Below, in pieces: positions 8,741-16,665 of a stretch of 64,000 nt of DNA; position 1 is the stretch's first letter; the number at the start of each line of letters is the position of its first letter. The position numbers and the translations under genes are program-made. The stretch covers positions 1 through 64,000 of the forward strand of contig NZ_SNXE01000011.1 in NCBI RefSeq assembly GCF_004362405.1, in the 5' to 3' direction. The stretch is from Roseateles asaccharophilus (lineage in GTDB: Bacteria; Pseudomonadota; Gammaproteobacteria; Burkholderiales; Burkholderiaceae_C). The notes below the pieces were generated by a model. It saw nothing but the letters and a program-made list of their open reading frames with translations. It was not told where the DNA came from and ran no database searches.

Positions 8741-10333
8741 ATGCGCATTTCCACGAGCGGCCGGCGACATGCCCGCGTCCTGATGCTGTTGCTGGCCCTG
8801 GGTGGAACCGCCCTGGGTGCTCAGGCGCAGAAGCTGCTGCGCTTTGCCAGCGCCTTCGATCCGCAGACCATGGACCCGCATGCCCTGGCCCTGGTCTATC
8901 ACTCGCGGGTGGTGACGCAGATCTACGAGGGCCTGGTCAACCGCGACGAGCAGTTCCGCCTCGCGCCCTCGCTGGCCCTCTCCTGGGCGCAGCAGGATGC
9001 CAAGACCTGGCGTTTCAAGCTGCGCCCGGGCGTGAAGTTCCACGACGGCAGCGCCTTCACGGCCGACGATGTGGTCTTCTCCATCGAGCGGGCCCTGCAG
9101 CGCGAGTCGCAGCGCGCCACCCAGCTGCGCGGCGTGCTGGGGGCGCGCAAGGTGGACGCGCTCACCGTGGATGTGCTGCTGGCCGCGCCCGACGCCCTGC
9201 TGCCCGAGAAGTTCTGGCTGATCGCGATGATGAGCAAGGCCTGGAGCGAGAAGCTGGGTGTGGCCAAGCCGCAGGACTACAACGCCAAGCAGGAGACGCC
9301 GGCCGTGCGCCAGGCCATGGGCACGGGCCCCTTCATGCTCAAGCGCTACGAGGCCGATGTCCAGACCCAGCTCCAGGCCAACCCCGATTGGTGGGGCCGC
9401 GCCAGCCATCGCGGCAATCTGGACGAGGCCCACTACCAGGTGATCCAGTCCGATGCCACCCGCCTGGCGGCCCTGCGCTCGGGCCAGGTGGACTTCGTGA
9501 TCGATCCGCCCTTCCAGGACGTGGGGCGGCTGCGCCAGGAGGGCAGCCTCAAGCTGATGGAGACGGCCGATATCGGCACCCAGTACCTGGCCTTCGACCA
9601 GCACCGCGATGAGCTGCCGGGCAGCGATATCAAGGGCCGCAATCCCTTCAAGGACCTGCGCGTGCGCCGCGCCGTCTATCACGCCCTGGACATGGACCTG
9701 CTCGTGCGCCAGGTGCTGCGCGGTCAGGCCGTGCCCACGGGCGCCCATCTCTCATCCCTGGTGGATGGAGCCCTGCCCGAGCTGGACAAGCGCCTGCCCC
9801 ACGACCCCGCGCTGGCGCGGCGCCTGCTGGCCGAGGCCGGCTATCCGCAGGGCTTCTCGGTGGCCTTTGATTGCGTCAATGTTTCCTACCGCCAGGCCGC
9901 CTGCCAGGCCATGGCCGCCATGCTGCAGAAGGTGGGCATACGCGCCAACTTCAGTGCCCTGCCCAGCAGCAGCTTTTTCCCCAAGCTGAGCCAGGCCACG
10001 GGCAGCCTGCTGGAGTACGGCTGGTCGCCCGGCGTGGACGCCTGGAATGTGCTCAATTCCCTGGTGCGGACCTACGACGCGCGGGTGAGCGGCGCCTTCA
10101 ATGCCGGGCGCTACAGCAACCCCCGTCTGGACGAGATCATCGATGCCATCGCCACCGAGCCCGATCTGGCCCAGCGCCGCCGCCGCGTGGGCGAGGCCCT
10201 GCAGCTGATGCAGCAAGACCTGCCCCTGCTGCCGCTTTACCGCATCAAGCACAGCTGGGTGATGAAGCCCCAGGTGCAGGCCGTGCAGTGGCCCAACGGC
10301 ATGCTGGAGCTGCGCTGGGTGCGGCTGGAATGA
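8741..10333 (+). CDS. ABC transporter substrate-binding protein, family 5 (peptide/opine type)
   Basis: Periplasmic solute-binding protein of 530 residues. A Sec signal peptide ends at AQA before QKLLRF. Typical SBP family 5 blocks follow: FDPQTMDPH, YEGLVNRDEQ, WAQQDAKTWRFKLRPGVKFHDGS and FTADDVVFSIERA. Near the C-terminus comes LMQQDLPLLPLY. These proteins deliver oligopeptides, nickel or opines to an ABC permease. No permease or ATPase gene is adjacent, so this is an orphan binding protein here and its ligand cannot be inferred. I chose ATG 8741 (preceded by GAGAGG) over the in-frame TTG three bases earlier. Confidence 0.88.
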   Translation: MRISTSGRRHARVLMLLLALGGTALGAQAQKLLRFASAFDPQTMDPHALALVYHSRVVTQIYEGLVNRDEQFRLAPSLALSWAQQDAKTWRFKLRPGVKFHDGSAFTADDVVFSIERALQRESQRATQLRGVLGARKVDALTVDVLLAAPDALLPEKFWLIAMMSKAWSEKLGVAKPQDYNAKQETPAVRQAMGTGPFMLKRYEADVQTQLQANPDWWGRASHRGNLDEAHYQVIQSDATRLAALRSGQVDFVIDPPFQDVGRLRQEGSLKLMETADIGTQYLAFDQHRDELPGSDIKGRNPFKDLRVRRAVYHALDMDLLVRQVLRGQAVPTGAHLSSLVDGALPELDKRLPHDPALARRLLAEAGYPQGFSVAFDCVNVSYRQAACQAMAAMLQKVGIRANFSALPSSSFFPKLSQATGSLLEYGWSPGVDAWNVLNSLVRTYDARVSGAFNAGRYSNPRLDEIIDAIATEPDLAQRRRRVGEALQLMQQDLPLLPLYRIKHSWVMKPQVQAVQWPNGMLELRWVRLE

Positions 10334-10358
10334 AGCCCTGGCCAGCCGAGGCCGGGCT
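10334..10358. terminator. Hairpin between convergent genes (possible bidirectional terminator)
   Basis: A 9-bp GC-rich stem with one bulged T (AGCCC-T-GGCC with GGCC-GGGCT, loop AGCCGA) fills the gap between the converging solute-binding protein and CYTH genes. No T-tract follows, so termination is only a guess from position and stability. Confidence 0.35.
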
Positions 10359-10831
10359 CAGCGCGGCCAGCGGCTGAAGGGCAGCTCGCTCAGGCGGCTG
10401 TTGTAGTAGCGCTCGTCGCCGGTGACTTCCTCGCCCAGCCAGTCCGGCCGGGTGATGACCTGGTCCTCGCTCGCCAGTTCCACCTCGGCCAGAACCAGAC
10501 CGGCGTTCTCGCCATGGAACTCGTCCACCTCCCAGCGCAGGCCGTCCTGCTCCAGGGTGTAGCGGGTCTTCTCGATCAGCGGGCCCTCGCAGAGCTGTAT
10601 CAGGGCCTGGGCATCGGCCAGCGGCAGGGGGTACTCGAACTCCAGCCGGCTCGCACCCTGGCTGCGCCCCTTGATGGTCAGAAAGGCCTGCTCGCCGGCG
10701 ATGCGCACGCGCACCGTGCGCTCGGCGGCGCGGTTCAGATAGCCCTGGCTGTAGCGCTGGGCCTGGCCCTGGCGCCAGCCTGGGCCGCACACCAGAAATT
10801 TGCGTTCGATCTCTATCCCCATGGGGCGCAT
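10358..10831 (-). CDS. CYTH domain protein (inorganic triphosphatase-like)
   Basis: Small cytosolic protein of 157 residues. It opens with the CYTH signature GIEIERKFLV and has alternating charged strands (VRVRIAGEQAFLTIKG, LEFEYPLP, EKTRYTLE, WEVDEFHGENAGLVLAEVEL) that line the triphosphate tunnel. Bacterial single-domain members hydrolyse inorganic triphosphate or other tripolyphosphate substrates using divalent metals; the natural substrate here is unknown. ATG 10831 has GGGGGCG eight bases upstream. ATG 10822 (MGIEIERKF) is the alternative. It is the last gene of a minus-strand trio. Confidence 0.85.
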   Translation of the reverse strand: MRPMGIEIERKFLVCGPGWRQGQAQRYSQGYLNRAAERTVRVRIAGEQAFLTIKGRSQGASRLEFEYPLPLADAQALIQLCEGPLIEKTRYTLEQDGLRWEVDEFHGENAGLVLAEVELASEDQVITRPDWLGEEVTGDERYYNSRLSELPFSRWPR

Positions 10832-10855
10832 GCTAACGCGCCCCCAGCGGGGCCT

Positions 10856-11446
10856 TCAGCAGCGGGGCGCGCGCCCGTCGGGCCAGTGCGGGTTGAGCAG
10901 GGCCCAGACCTCGTGGTCGCGCCAGGCGCCGTCGATAAACAGATAGCGCCGCGACAGGCCTTCCTGCACAAAGCCCAGGGCCTGGAGCACGGCGCGGCTG
11001 CGGTGGTTGTCGGGGCGCACGGCCGCCTGGATGCGGTGCAGGTCCAGCACCGGCCCGAACGCCAAATCCAGCAGAGCGCGCAGCGCCTCGCGCATCAGGC
11101 CTTGGCCCTGGGCCGCCTGGTCCAGGCTGTAGCCCAGGATCACGTTCTGGAAGGGGCCGCGTGAGGGCTGGCTGAGTTGTGCCTGGCCGACGATGCGCTC
11201 CGGGTCTTCCTTCAGGCTGAACCAGTAGCGCCAGGTCGTGCCTGCTGCAAACGCCGCCTCGCCCTGTGCCAGCCGCAGGGCCGTGGCCTCCAGCTCCAGG
11301 AAGTCTGGCGGGTAGGGTGGGTCCCAGGGGGCGAAGTGGGCGCTGTTGCGGCGCTGGTAGTCGCACACCGCCGCAGCCTGTGCCACCGAGGGGGCACGCA
11401 GCAGCAGACGCTGGGTCCGCAACTCCCGGGGCGGGACGGCGTTCAC
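10856..11446 (-). CDS. GNAT family N-acetyltransferase (RimJ/RimL type)
   Basis: About 196 residues. The fold begins RELRTQRLLLRAPS and carries the acetyl-CoA loop region GYSLDQAAQGQGLMREALRALLDLAF, then NHRSRAVLQALGFVQEG, as in RimJ-type protein or small-molecule N-acetyltransferases. The frame is open to 11527, but that would run into the upstream AhpD-like gene. GTG 11446, four bases after that gene's stop, is the likelier start and implies translational coupling. The substrate cannot be told from sequence. Confidence 0.82.
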   Translation of the reverse strand: MNAVPPRELRTQRLLLRAPSVAQAAAVCDYQRRNSAHFAPWDPPYPPDFLELEATALRLAQGEAAFAAGTTWRYWFSLKEDPERIVGQAQLSQPSRGPFQNVILGYSLDQAAQGQGLMREALRALLDLAFGPVLDLHRIQAAVRPDNHRSRAVLQALGFVQEGLSRRYLFIDGAWRDHEVWALLNPHWPDGRAPRC

Positions 11447-11450
11447 GCGC

Positions 11451-11921
11451 TCAGGCCGCCGTCTGGGGGATGGGCGGTGCGAAACGCAGGCCCAGGGCGA
11501 TGCGGTTCCAGGCGTTGATATTGGCAATGGCGGCGGTCAGATAGCTCAGGCCGGCGGCGCCGAACTCGGCCAGCGCCTGGGCATACAGCGCCTCGTCCGG
11601 GCCGCCCTGCGGGGCCAGGGTGAGAGCCTCCGTCCAGGCCAGGGCGATGCGCTCGCGCTCGCTGTAGACGGGCGCTTCGCGCCAGGCAGCCAGCAGGTCC
11701 AGGCGCGGCGCCGCCATGCCCAGCTGCCGGGCCACATTCAGATGGAACTGCAGACAGAAGGCACAGCCATTGAGCTGGGAGGCCCGCAGCTTGATCAGCT
11801 CCAGCAGATCGTCCCCCAGGCCCGAGGCCTTGAGGGCCTTGCCCAGGGCCATCAGGGCTTCGCTCACGCCAGGCGTCAGGGCAGCAAACTCGGGGCGGTC
11901 GATACGGGGGCTGGTGCTCAT
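11451..11921 (-). CDS. Carboxymuconolactone decarboxylase / AhpD-like family protein
   Basis: A 156-residue all-helical protein with the AhpD-like core: LIKLRASQLNGCAFCLQFH contains the redox CxxC (Cys-Ala-Phe-Cys) and the downstream His. Members are peroxidase-like antioxidant proteins or CMD-type enzymes; this length and the CxxC favour an alkylhydroperoxidase-like role. First gene of the minus-strand trio (AhpD-like, GNAT, CYTH). It is divergent from cydAB, with which it shares a 279-base intergenic region containing repeated operator-like sites. Confidence 0.85.
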   Translation of the reverse strand: MSTSPRIDRPEFAALTPGVSEALMALGKALKASGLGDDLLELIKLRASQLNGCAFCLQFHLNVARQLGMAAPRLDLLAAWREAPVYSERERIALAWTEALTLAPQGGPDEALYAQALAEFGAAGLSYLTAAIANINAWNRIALGLRFAPPIPQTAA

Positions 11922-12010
11922 GGCTTCGGTGCTTTGTTGAGAAGGCTGGGCGGCGATTATGGCGCGGGCCTCCGAGCTGGCGAGCAGCGGGCGCTGGGCC
12001 GCCGCACCTG

Positions 12011-12056
12011 GGGCAAATTGACCCAGGACAGTTTGTCCAAAGGCAATTTGTCCAAT
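12011..12056. promoter_or_regulatory. Operator-like repeats between the AhpD-like gene and cydA
   Basis: A 5-3-5 palindrome (GGACA-GTT-TGTCC, 12026-12038) lies among direct repeats TTTGTCCAA (12032-12040 and 12047-12055, 15 bases apart) and GGCAAATTG/GGCAATTTG (12012-12020 and 12042-12050). The array is A/T-richer than its surroundings and sits between two divergent genes. That is what a repressor or activator site would look like. The factor is unknown; I see no FNR/Anr-type TTGAT-N4-ATCAA site. The rest of 11922-12200 shows no gene. Confidence 0.45.
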
Positions 12057-12200
12057 CGCGCGCCGGCCCGCGCTTGCGAAGAATGACGGGCTATTGAGTC
12101 AGCGCAAGGAGTTGTTTGTGCAGAAGAGGCGCCGGGCCCGAGCCGCCCTGAACCGTTTGGCCGCCACCGCGGCCTATATCCATTCATCGGAGGCTCGTCC

Positions 12201-13556
12201 ATGGATGCCCTGATGCTCGCCCGGATGCAGTTCGCTGCCAACATCAGCTTCCACATCCTCTTCCCCACCATCACCATCGCCCTGGGCTGGGTGCTGCTCT
12301 TCATGCGCTGGCGCTGGCTGCGCAGCGGCCAGGCGCACTGGCTCACGGCCTACCGCTTCTGGACCAAGGTCTTTGCGCTGAGCTTTGCGCTGGGCGTGGT
12401 CAGCGGCATCACCATGAGCTTCCAGTTCGGCACCAACTGGCCGGGCTTCATGGAGCGGGCCGGCAATATCGCCGGCCCCCTGCTGGGCTACGAGGTGCTC
12501 ACCGCCTTCTTCCTGGAGGCGGGCTTTCTGGGCGTGATGCTCTTCGGCCACGGCCGGGTCAGCGAGCGGGTGCATCTGTGGGCCACCTTCCTGGTGGCCT
12601 TCGGCACCACGCTCAGCGCCTTCTGGATCCTCAGCCTGAACTCCTGGATGCAGACGCCCCAGGGCCACGAGATCATCAACGGCGAGTTCCACGCCCTCAG
12701 CTGGTGGGCCGTGATCTTCAATCCCTCGCTCCCCTACCGGCTCACGCACAAGCTGCTGGCCTCGGGCCTGACGGTGGCCTTCTTCCTGGCCGGCGTGAGC
12801 GCCTGGCAGCTGCTCAAGGGCCGGGTGCAGGCGCATACCGTGCCGGTGCTGCGCCTGGGCCTGGGTCTCGCGGCTGTGCTGATCCCGCTGCAGATCCTGG
12901 TGGGCGATCTGCACGGCCTGAACACGCTCAAGCACCAGCCGGCCAAGATCGCCGCCATGGAGGGCGTGTGGCAGACCGAGCGCGGCGCGCCCCTGCTGCT
13001 CTTCGCGGTGCCCAATGAGGCCGAGCGCCGCAATGACTATGCCCTGGGCATCCCCAAGCTGGCCAGCCTGATCCTCACCCACGAGGCCGAGGGCGAGATC
13101 CGCGGCCTGGACGAGTTCCGTGGCGCGCATCCGCCGGTGGCCCCGCTGTTCTACGGCTTTCGCCTGATGGTGGGCCTGGGCATGCTGATGCTGGTCTTCA
13201 GCTGGGGCGGGCTGTGGCTGCTGCGACGCCGCGGCGCCCTGGGCCTGCCGCGGCCCTGGCTCTGGGGCCTGGCCCTGATGAGCTTCTCGGGCTGGGGCGC
13301 CACCCTGGCGGGCTGGTATGTGACCGAGATCGGCCGCCAGCCCTTCATCGTCTACGGCCTGCTGCGCACCGCCGAGGTGGCCTCCACCACGCCCGCCAGC
13401 ACCATCGCTGCCAGCCTGGCCGGCTATCTGAGCCTCTACCTGGCCCTGCTGCTGGCCTATGTGGCCGTGGTCAAGCGCCTGGCCGAGCAGCCGGCGGCGG
13501 AGTACGGCGGCGCCGCTTTGGCCGGGCCCGCCCTGAACGCCGGGAGTCGCGCATGA
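12201..13556 (+). CDS. cydA: Cytochrome bd-type ubiquinol oxidase subunit I (short Q-loop, CIO-like)
   Basis: Multi-helix inner-membrane haem protein of 451 residues. It oxidises ubiquinol and reduces O2 without pumping protons. Visible haem ligand positions are His18 (FHILFP), His183 (RLTHKLL) and Met323 (FRLMVGLG), equivalent to E. coli His19, His186 and Met393. The protein is about 70 residues shorter than E. coli CydA between the last two, so it has the short Q-loop of the cyanide-insensitive (CioA) branch. GGAGG lies 7 bases before the ATG. It overlaps cydB by four bases. Confidence 0.95.
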   Translation: MDALMLARMQFAANISFHILFPTITIALGWVLLFMRWRWLRSGQAHWLTAYRFWTKVFALSFALGVVSGITMSFQFGTNWPGFMERAGNIAGPLLGYEVLTAFFLEAGFLGVMLFGHGRVSERVHLWATFLVAFGTTLSAFWILSLNSWMQTPQGHEIINGEFHALSWWAVIFNPSLPYRLTHKLLASGLTVAFFLAGVSAWQLLKGRVQAHTVPVLRLGLGLAAVLIPLQILVGDLHGLNTLKHQPAKIAAMEGVWQTERGAPLLLFAVPNEAERRNDYALGIPKLASLILTHEAEGEIRGLDEFRGAHPPVAPLFYGFRLMVGLGMLMLVFSWGGLWLLRRRGALGLPRPWLWGLALMSFSGWGATLAGWYVTEIGRQPFIVYGLLRTAEVASTTPASTIAASLAGYLSLYLALLLAYVAVVKRLAEQPAAEYGGAALAGPALNAGSRA

Positions 13557-14551
13557 TGGGCCTCGACCATGCCATGCCCCTGATCTTTCTGGGCCTGATG
13601 GGCCTGGCCATGCTGATCTATGTGGTGCTGGACGGCTATGACCTGGGCGTGGGCCTGCTGATGCTGGGCGCCAGCGATGCGCACAAGGACCGCATGGTGG
13701 CCTCCATCGGCCCCTTCTGGGACGCTAACGAGACCTGGCTGGTGCTGGGCGTGGGCACGCTGCTGATCGCCTTTCCCAAGGCCCAAGGGCTCATCCTCAA
13801 TGCGCTCTACCTGCCGGTGTGCCTGATGCTGCTGGGCCTGATCCTGCGCGGAGTGGCCTTTGACTTCCGGGTCAAGGTGGACGCGCAGTGGAAGCCGCTG
13901 TGGAACCGCGCCTTCATGGCCGGCTCCCTCTTGGCGGCCCTGGCCCAGGGCTGGATGCTGGGGCGCTACATCACGGGGCTGCAGAGCGGCTGGGCTTTTG
14001 ACCTGTTCGCCGCGGCCATCGCCCTGGCCCTGGCGGCGGCCTATGCCCTGCTGGGTGCCGGCTGGCTGCTGATGAAGACCGAGGGCGCGCTGCAGCGCCT
14101 GGCCCTGGCGCGGGCCAAGCAGGCCTGGCCGGCCGTGGTGCTGGGCCTGGCCCTGATCTCGGTGGCCACGCCCTGGGTCAGCCCCACGGTGCGCGAGCGC
14201 TGGTTCCAGATGCCGGGCCTGATTGCCCTGATGCCCATCCCGCTGATGTGCGGCCTGGCCTTGCTGGTGCTGCGCGCCCAGCTCAACTCCAGCCGGGTGC
14301 TGGGCAAGCTTTGCTGGCTGCCCTTCGCGCTGACGGTGGCGGTGATGGTGCTGGGCTTTTTCGGCGTGGCCTACAGCCTCTATCCCTATGTGATGGTGGA
14401 CCGCATGACGGCCTGGGAGGCCGCCGCCGCGCCGGCCTCGCTGCGCTTCATCCTGGTGGGCTGTGCGATCAGCGTGCCGGTGATCCTGGCCTACACGGCC
14501 TTTGCCTACCGGGTGTTCTGGGGCAAGGCGGGCGAGCTGCACTACGGCTGA
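13553..14551 (+). CDS. cydB: Cytochrome bd-type ubiquinol oxidase subunit II
   Basis: A 332-residue integral membrane partner of CydA. CydB signatures are clear: VVLDGYDLGVG near the N-terminus, GPFWDANETWLVLG, and LRGVAFDFR. The start ATG overlaps the cydA stop (ATGA at 13553-13556), so translation is coupled. I see no cydX-like small reading frame before the hairpin at 14560, in line with CIO-type operons that contain only the two subunits. Confidence 0.95.
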   Translation: MMGLDHAMPLIFLGLMGLAMLIYVVLDGYDLGVGLLMLGASDAHKDRMVASIGPFWDANETWLVLGVGTLLIAFPKAQGLILNALYLPVCLMLLGLILRGVAFDFRVKVDAQWKPLWNRAFMAGSLLAALAQGWMLGRYITGLQSGWAFDLFAAAIALALAAAYALLGAGWLLMKTEGALQRLALARAKQAWPAVVLGLALISVATPWVSPTVRERWFQMPGLIALMPIPLMCGLALLVLRAQLNSSRVLGKLCWLPFALTVAVMVLGFFGVAYSLYPYVMVDRMTAWEAAAAPASLRFILVGCAISVPVILAYTAFAYRVFWGKAGELHYG

Positions 14552-14559
14552 GGCCTGCA

Positions 14560-14582
14560 GCCCGGGCCGCCTGGGCCCGGGC
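14560..14582. terminator. GC-rich hairpin between convergent cydB and the acetyltransferase gene
   Basis: A perfect 9-bp stem (GCCCGGGCC with GGCCCGGGC, 5-base loop) sits in the 55-base gap between convergent genes. No T-tract follows, so termination is suggested by location only. Confidence 0.4.
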
Positions 14583-14606
14583 CTCCAGGACCGCGAGCAC
14601 CTCTAC

Positions 14607-15170
14607 TCAGGCCGACGCTGAATCCAGCGGCCCCGGCCACTGCGGCGGCTGCGGATGCAGGCGCGCCATGCAGTAGCTGTCCATATAGCGACCGTTCACC
14701 AGGGCGTAGGCGCGCTGGCGGCCCTCGATCTCGAAGCCGTGGCGCTGGTAGAGCCGGATGGCGCGCTCGTTGTCCACGAACACGCCCAGCTCCACCCGCA
14801 GCACATGGGCCCAGTGGTCCGCATAGTCCAGCAGGGCGCTCATCAGGGCGCCGCCCACGCCGCGGCCCTGGGCCTCGGGCAGCACGGCGATGCCCATATG
14901 CATCACATGGCGGCGCCTGGGTGAGGGATTGGCCAGCATCAGGCCCGCGCTGCCCACCACCCGGCCGTCCAGCAAGGCCACCAGCTGCAGATCCTGGCTG
15001 CGAGCCGGCGCCAGATTGTCGGTGAGGCGCTGCTTCCAATGCTCCTCGCTGCCATAAGGCATCTGCAGCAGGCCCGGCAGCACCTCGGGGTGGCTCATCA
15101 GCTGGGCCATGGCGGCGGCGTCACCGACATGGCTGCGGCGGATCTCGAGGCCGTTGGTGGACTTGTGCAT
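14607..15170 (-). CDS. GNAT acetyltransferase, YhhY/AaaT-like
   Basis: A 187-residue GNAT protein resembling E. coli YhhY (L-amino acid N-acetyltransferase AaaT) along its length: LEIRRSHVGDAAAMAQLMSHPEV, an HVMHMGIAVLPEAQGRGVGGALM acetyl-CoA site, VELGVFVDNERAIRLYQRHGFEIEGRQR, and YMDSYCMARL. YhhY acetylates phenylalanine, methionine and related amino acids; that substrate range is known for the family, not shown here. AAGGAG eight bases before ATG 15170 fixes the start. Its 5' leader contains an attenuator-like arrangement (15213-15392). Confidence 0.82.
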   Translation of the reverse strand: MHKSTNGLEIRRSHVGDAAAMAQLMSHPEVLPGLLQMPYGSEEHWKQRLTDNLAPARSQDLQLVALLDGRVVGSAGLMLANPSPRRRHVMHMGIAVLPEAQGRGVGGALMSALLDYADHWAHVLRVELGVFVDNERAIRLYQRHGFEIEGRQRAYALVNGRYMDSYCMARLHPQPPQWPGPLDSASA

Positions 15171-15204
15171 CGTCTTCGCTCCTTGAGGATGGGGGACCGG
15201 GGAC

Positions 15205-15237
15205 ACAAAACAAAAAGCCCGCTGGGGGCAGCGGGCT
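15205..15237 (-). terminator. Intrinsic terminator in the leader of the YhhY-like gene
   Basis: On the minus strand an 8-bp stem (15230-15237 with 15216-15223, loop GCCCCC) is followed by TTTTTGTTTTGTGT. No coding gene lies upstream on this strand, and the acetyltransferase starts only about 45 bases downstream. It therefore reads as a leader (attenuator) terminator rather than an end-of-operon one. Confidence 0.8.
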
Positions 15238-15313
15238 GTTCGAGGGGGGAGAGGGCTGGGTGAGGATTCGGGATCCGTCTACCGGCGTCGGGGAGCGCCG
15301 CTGCCTGGCTCCC
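15213..15313 (-). promoter_or_regulatory. Candidate transcription attenuator with competing antiterminator
   Basis: On the minus-strand RNA the segment GGCAGCGG (15298-15305) can pair perfectly with CCGCTGCC (15227-15234), which is the 5' arm and loop of the terminator at 15216-15237. The same upstream segment lies inside a third hairpin (GGGAGC with GCTCCC, 15291-15313), which itself overlaps the end of a short leader reading frame. Protector, antiterminator and terminator in this order are the classical ribosome-dependent attenuator layout. The sensed signal is not obvious. Confidence 0.5.
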
Positions 15314-15335
15314 GCGCACACAGCACCCGCAGCAT
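15279..15335 (-). CDS. Putative leader peptide MLRVLCAREPGSGAPRRR
   Basis: An 18-codon reading frame in the leader of the YhhY-like gene, ending in the protector hairpin of the candidate attenuator. It starts two bases after the stop of another tiny frame (MPMATSS, 15361-15338), in the arrangement TAACCATG. An in-frame upstream ATG at 15392 would give a 37-residue version containing SHAHGHQQLT. There is no run of one amino acid that would name the regulating signal; Arg (6 of 18, several CGG) is the most frequent residue. Expression is inferred from layout only. Confidence 0.35.
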   Translation of the reverse strand: MLRVLCAREPGSGAPRRR

Positions 15336-15449
15336 GGTTAGCTGCTGGTGGCCATGGGCATGGCTAAATCGGGTGGCGCTCTGGCAAGACATGGCCCCAG
15401 TATGGCGGCGCTGGCGCGCGAGCGTCAAGCGGGGCGAAAATCGCGGCCT

Positions 15450-15935
15450 ATGCCTCGCCTGACCGCCCTCGACCTCCCCGTGCCCCCGCCCGATGCGGCA
15501 GCGACCGCCGCCGCGCGCGGCCAGCCCCAGCCGGCCCTGCGCTTTGCGCTGCGGGCCGGGCCCAGCCGCATCGACGGCCTGGGCGTGTTCGCCGAGGAGA
15601 CCATTCCCGCACGGCGCAAGATCGGCGAGATGCGCGGCGAGTCCATCTCGGTGCGCGAGGCGCGGCGCCGCGCCAAGGGGCGGGCGCGCGTGCATATCGT
15701 GGAGGTCTCGGAGACCCGGGCGGTGGATGCGACCGAGTCTCCCGAGCCCATGCGCAATATCAACCACAGCTGCGCGCCCAATGCGGTGCTGCGCATCCGC
15801 CAGGGACGGGTGGAGTTTTATGCCCTGCGCGAGATCGAGCCGGGCGAGGAGATCACCTGCCACTACGGCGACAGCCACCACGAGGGGCGGCTGCGCTGCC
15901 GCTGCGGCGCCCCGAACTGCTCGGGGCGGCTCTAG
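15450..15935 (+). CDS. SET domain protein
   Basis: About 161 residues with a compact SET methyltransferase fold: SRIDGLGVFAEETIPARRKIGEMRGE near the start, the pseudoknot motif NINHSCAPNA, then GEEITCHYG, and a cysteine-rich post-SET tail CRCGAPNCSG. SET proteins transfer methyl groups from SAM to lysine; bacterial single-domain members have poorly known targets. ATG 15450 leaves the SET domain intact; the frame stays open further upstream (ATG 15402, GTG 15348). It is divergent from the YhhY-like gene. Confidence 0.85.
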   Translation: MPRLTALDLPVPPPDAAATAAARGQPQPALRFALRAGPSRIDGLGVFAEETIPARRKIGEMRGESISVREARRRAKGRARVHIVEVSETRAVDATESPEPMRNINHSCAPNAVLRIRQGRVEFYALREIEPGEEITCHYGDSHHEGRLRCRCGAPNCSGRL

Positions 15936-15945
15936 CAAGCGGCGC

Positions 15946-16665
15946 TCAGGCCTGCTGGTCGTCGGACTCGTCTTCGTCCGGCGCTGCGCCTTCCTGCAGC
16001 CAGAACAGGCGCAGGTCCTGCACGGAGAACAGGGCGTCGTCGATCAGCACATGCTGGTCCACCTGCACGTCCTCGTCATAGGCCTCGGCGATGTAAGCCT
16101 GGCGCTGCGGGCCCTCGGGCAGGGCCACGGCGGCCACCGACATCAGCATGGCGTCCAGCATCTGGGCCGGCTCGCTCTCTTCCTCGAAGACCTGCCAGTC
16201 GTCCTCGCAATCCTGCACGGCCTGCATAAAGCCTTCCACCCACATCTGCCCCGTGGCAGGCAGGCGCTCCAGCAGCTCGGGCTTGAGCACGCCCTGGGCC
16301 AGCAGGGCGGCCTTGGTGTCCTCGTCGAACTCGGTGATCAGGGGCATGAGCTGCATGGCCTCGGGGTCCTCGATGAGGCCCTGGGGATCCAGGCTGTCGC
16401 CGATCTCGTTCCAGCGCAGGTGCAGGGCGTCCATGAAGGCGTCCAGCTGTTCCTGCTCGGCCAGGGGTGCGGGCCAGTCTTCGCCAAAGAGCGCATCCAT
16501 GGCGTCGGCCGGCCCGGCTTCCACCGGGCCCACCTGCAGGGCGTGCAGATAGCCGTCCAGGGTGTCGATGGTGACGGCGGGCGCATCCTCGTCGGCTGCG
16601 GCGGCCAGCACATGCAGCAAGGCCGCGAGGCGCTCAGCGTTGTCGTGATTGATTTCAGGGTTCAT
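15946..16665 (-). CDS. YecA/YgfB (UPF0149) family protein
   Basis: Strongly acidic 239-residue protein. UPF0149 features are ITIDTLDGYLHALQVGP-like sequence near residue 35, a second helical block LLERLPATGQMWVEGFMQAVQ, and a downstream DDALFSVQDLR. No C-terminal SEC-C zinc motif is present. Function of the family is unclear. Its ATG lies inside the 3' end of the upstream sensor kinase gene (11-base overlap), so the two are probably co-translated. No partner response regulator is seen. Confidence 0.75.
   Translation of the reverse strand: MNPEINHDNAERLAALLHVLAAAADEDAPAVTIDTLDGYLHALQVGPVEAGPADAMDALFGEDWPAPLAEQEQLDAFMDALHLRWNEIGDSLDPQGLIEDPEAMQLMPLITEFDEDTKAALLAQGVLKPELLERLPATGQMWVEGFMQAVQDCEDDWQVFEEESEPAQMLDAMLMSVAAVALPEGPQRQAYIAEAYDEDVQVDQHVLIDDALFSVQDLRLFWLQEGAAPDEDESDDQQA

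Noticed and set aside
11922-12200. FNR/Anr site in front of cydA
   Set aside because: No TTGAT-N4-ATCAA-like palindrome is present; only the TTTGTCCAA repeats stand out.
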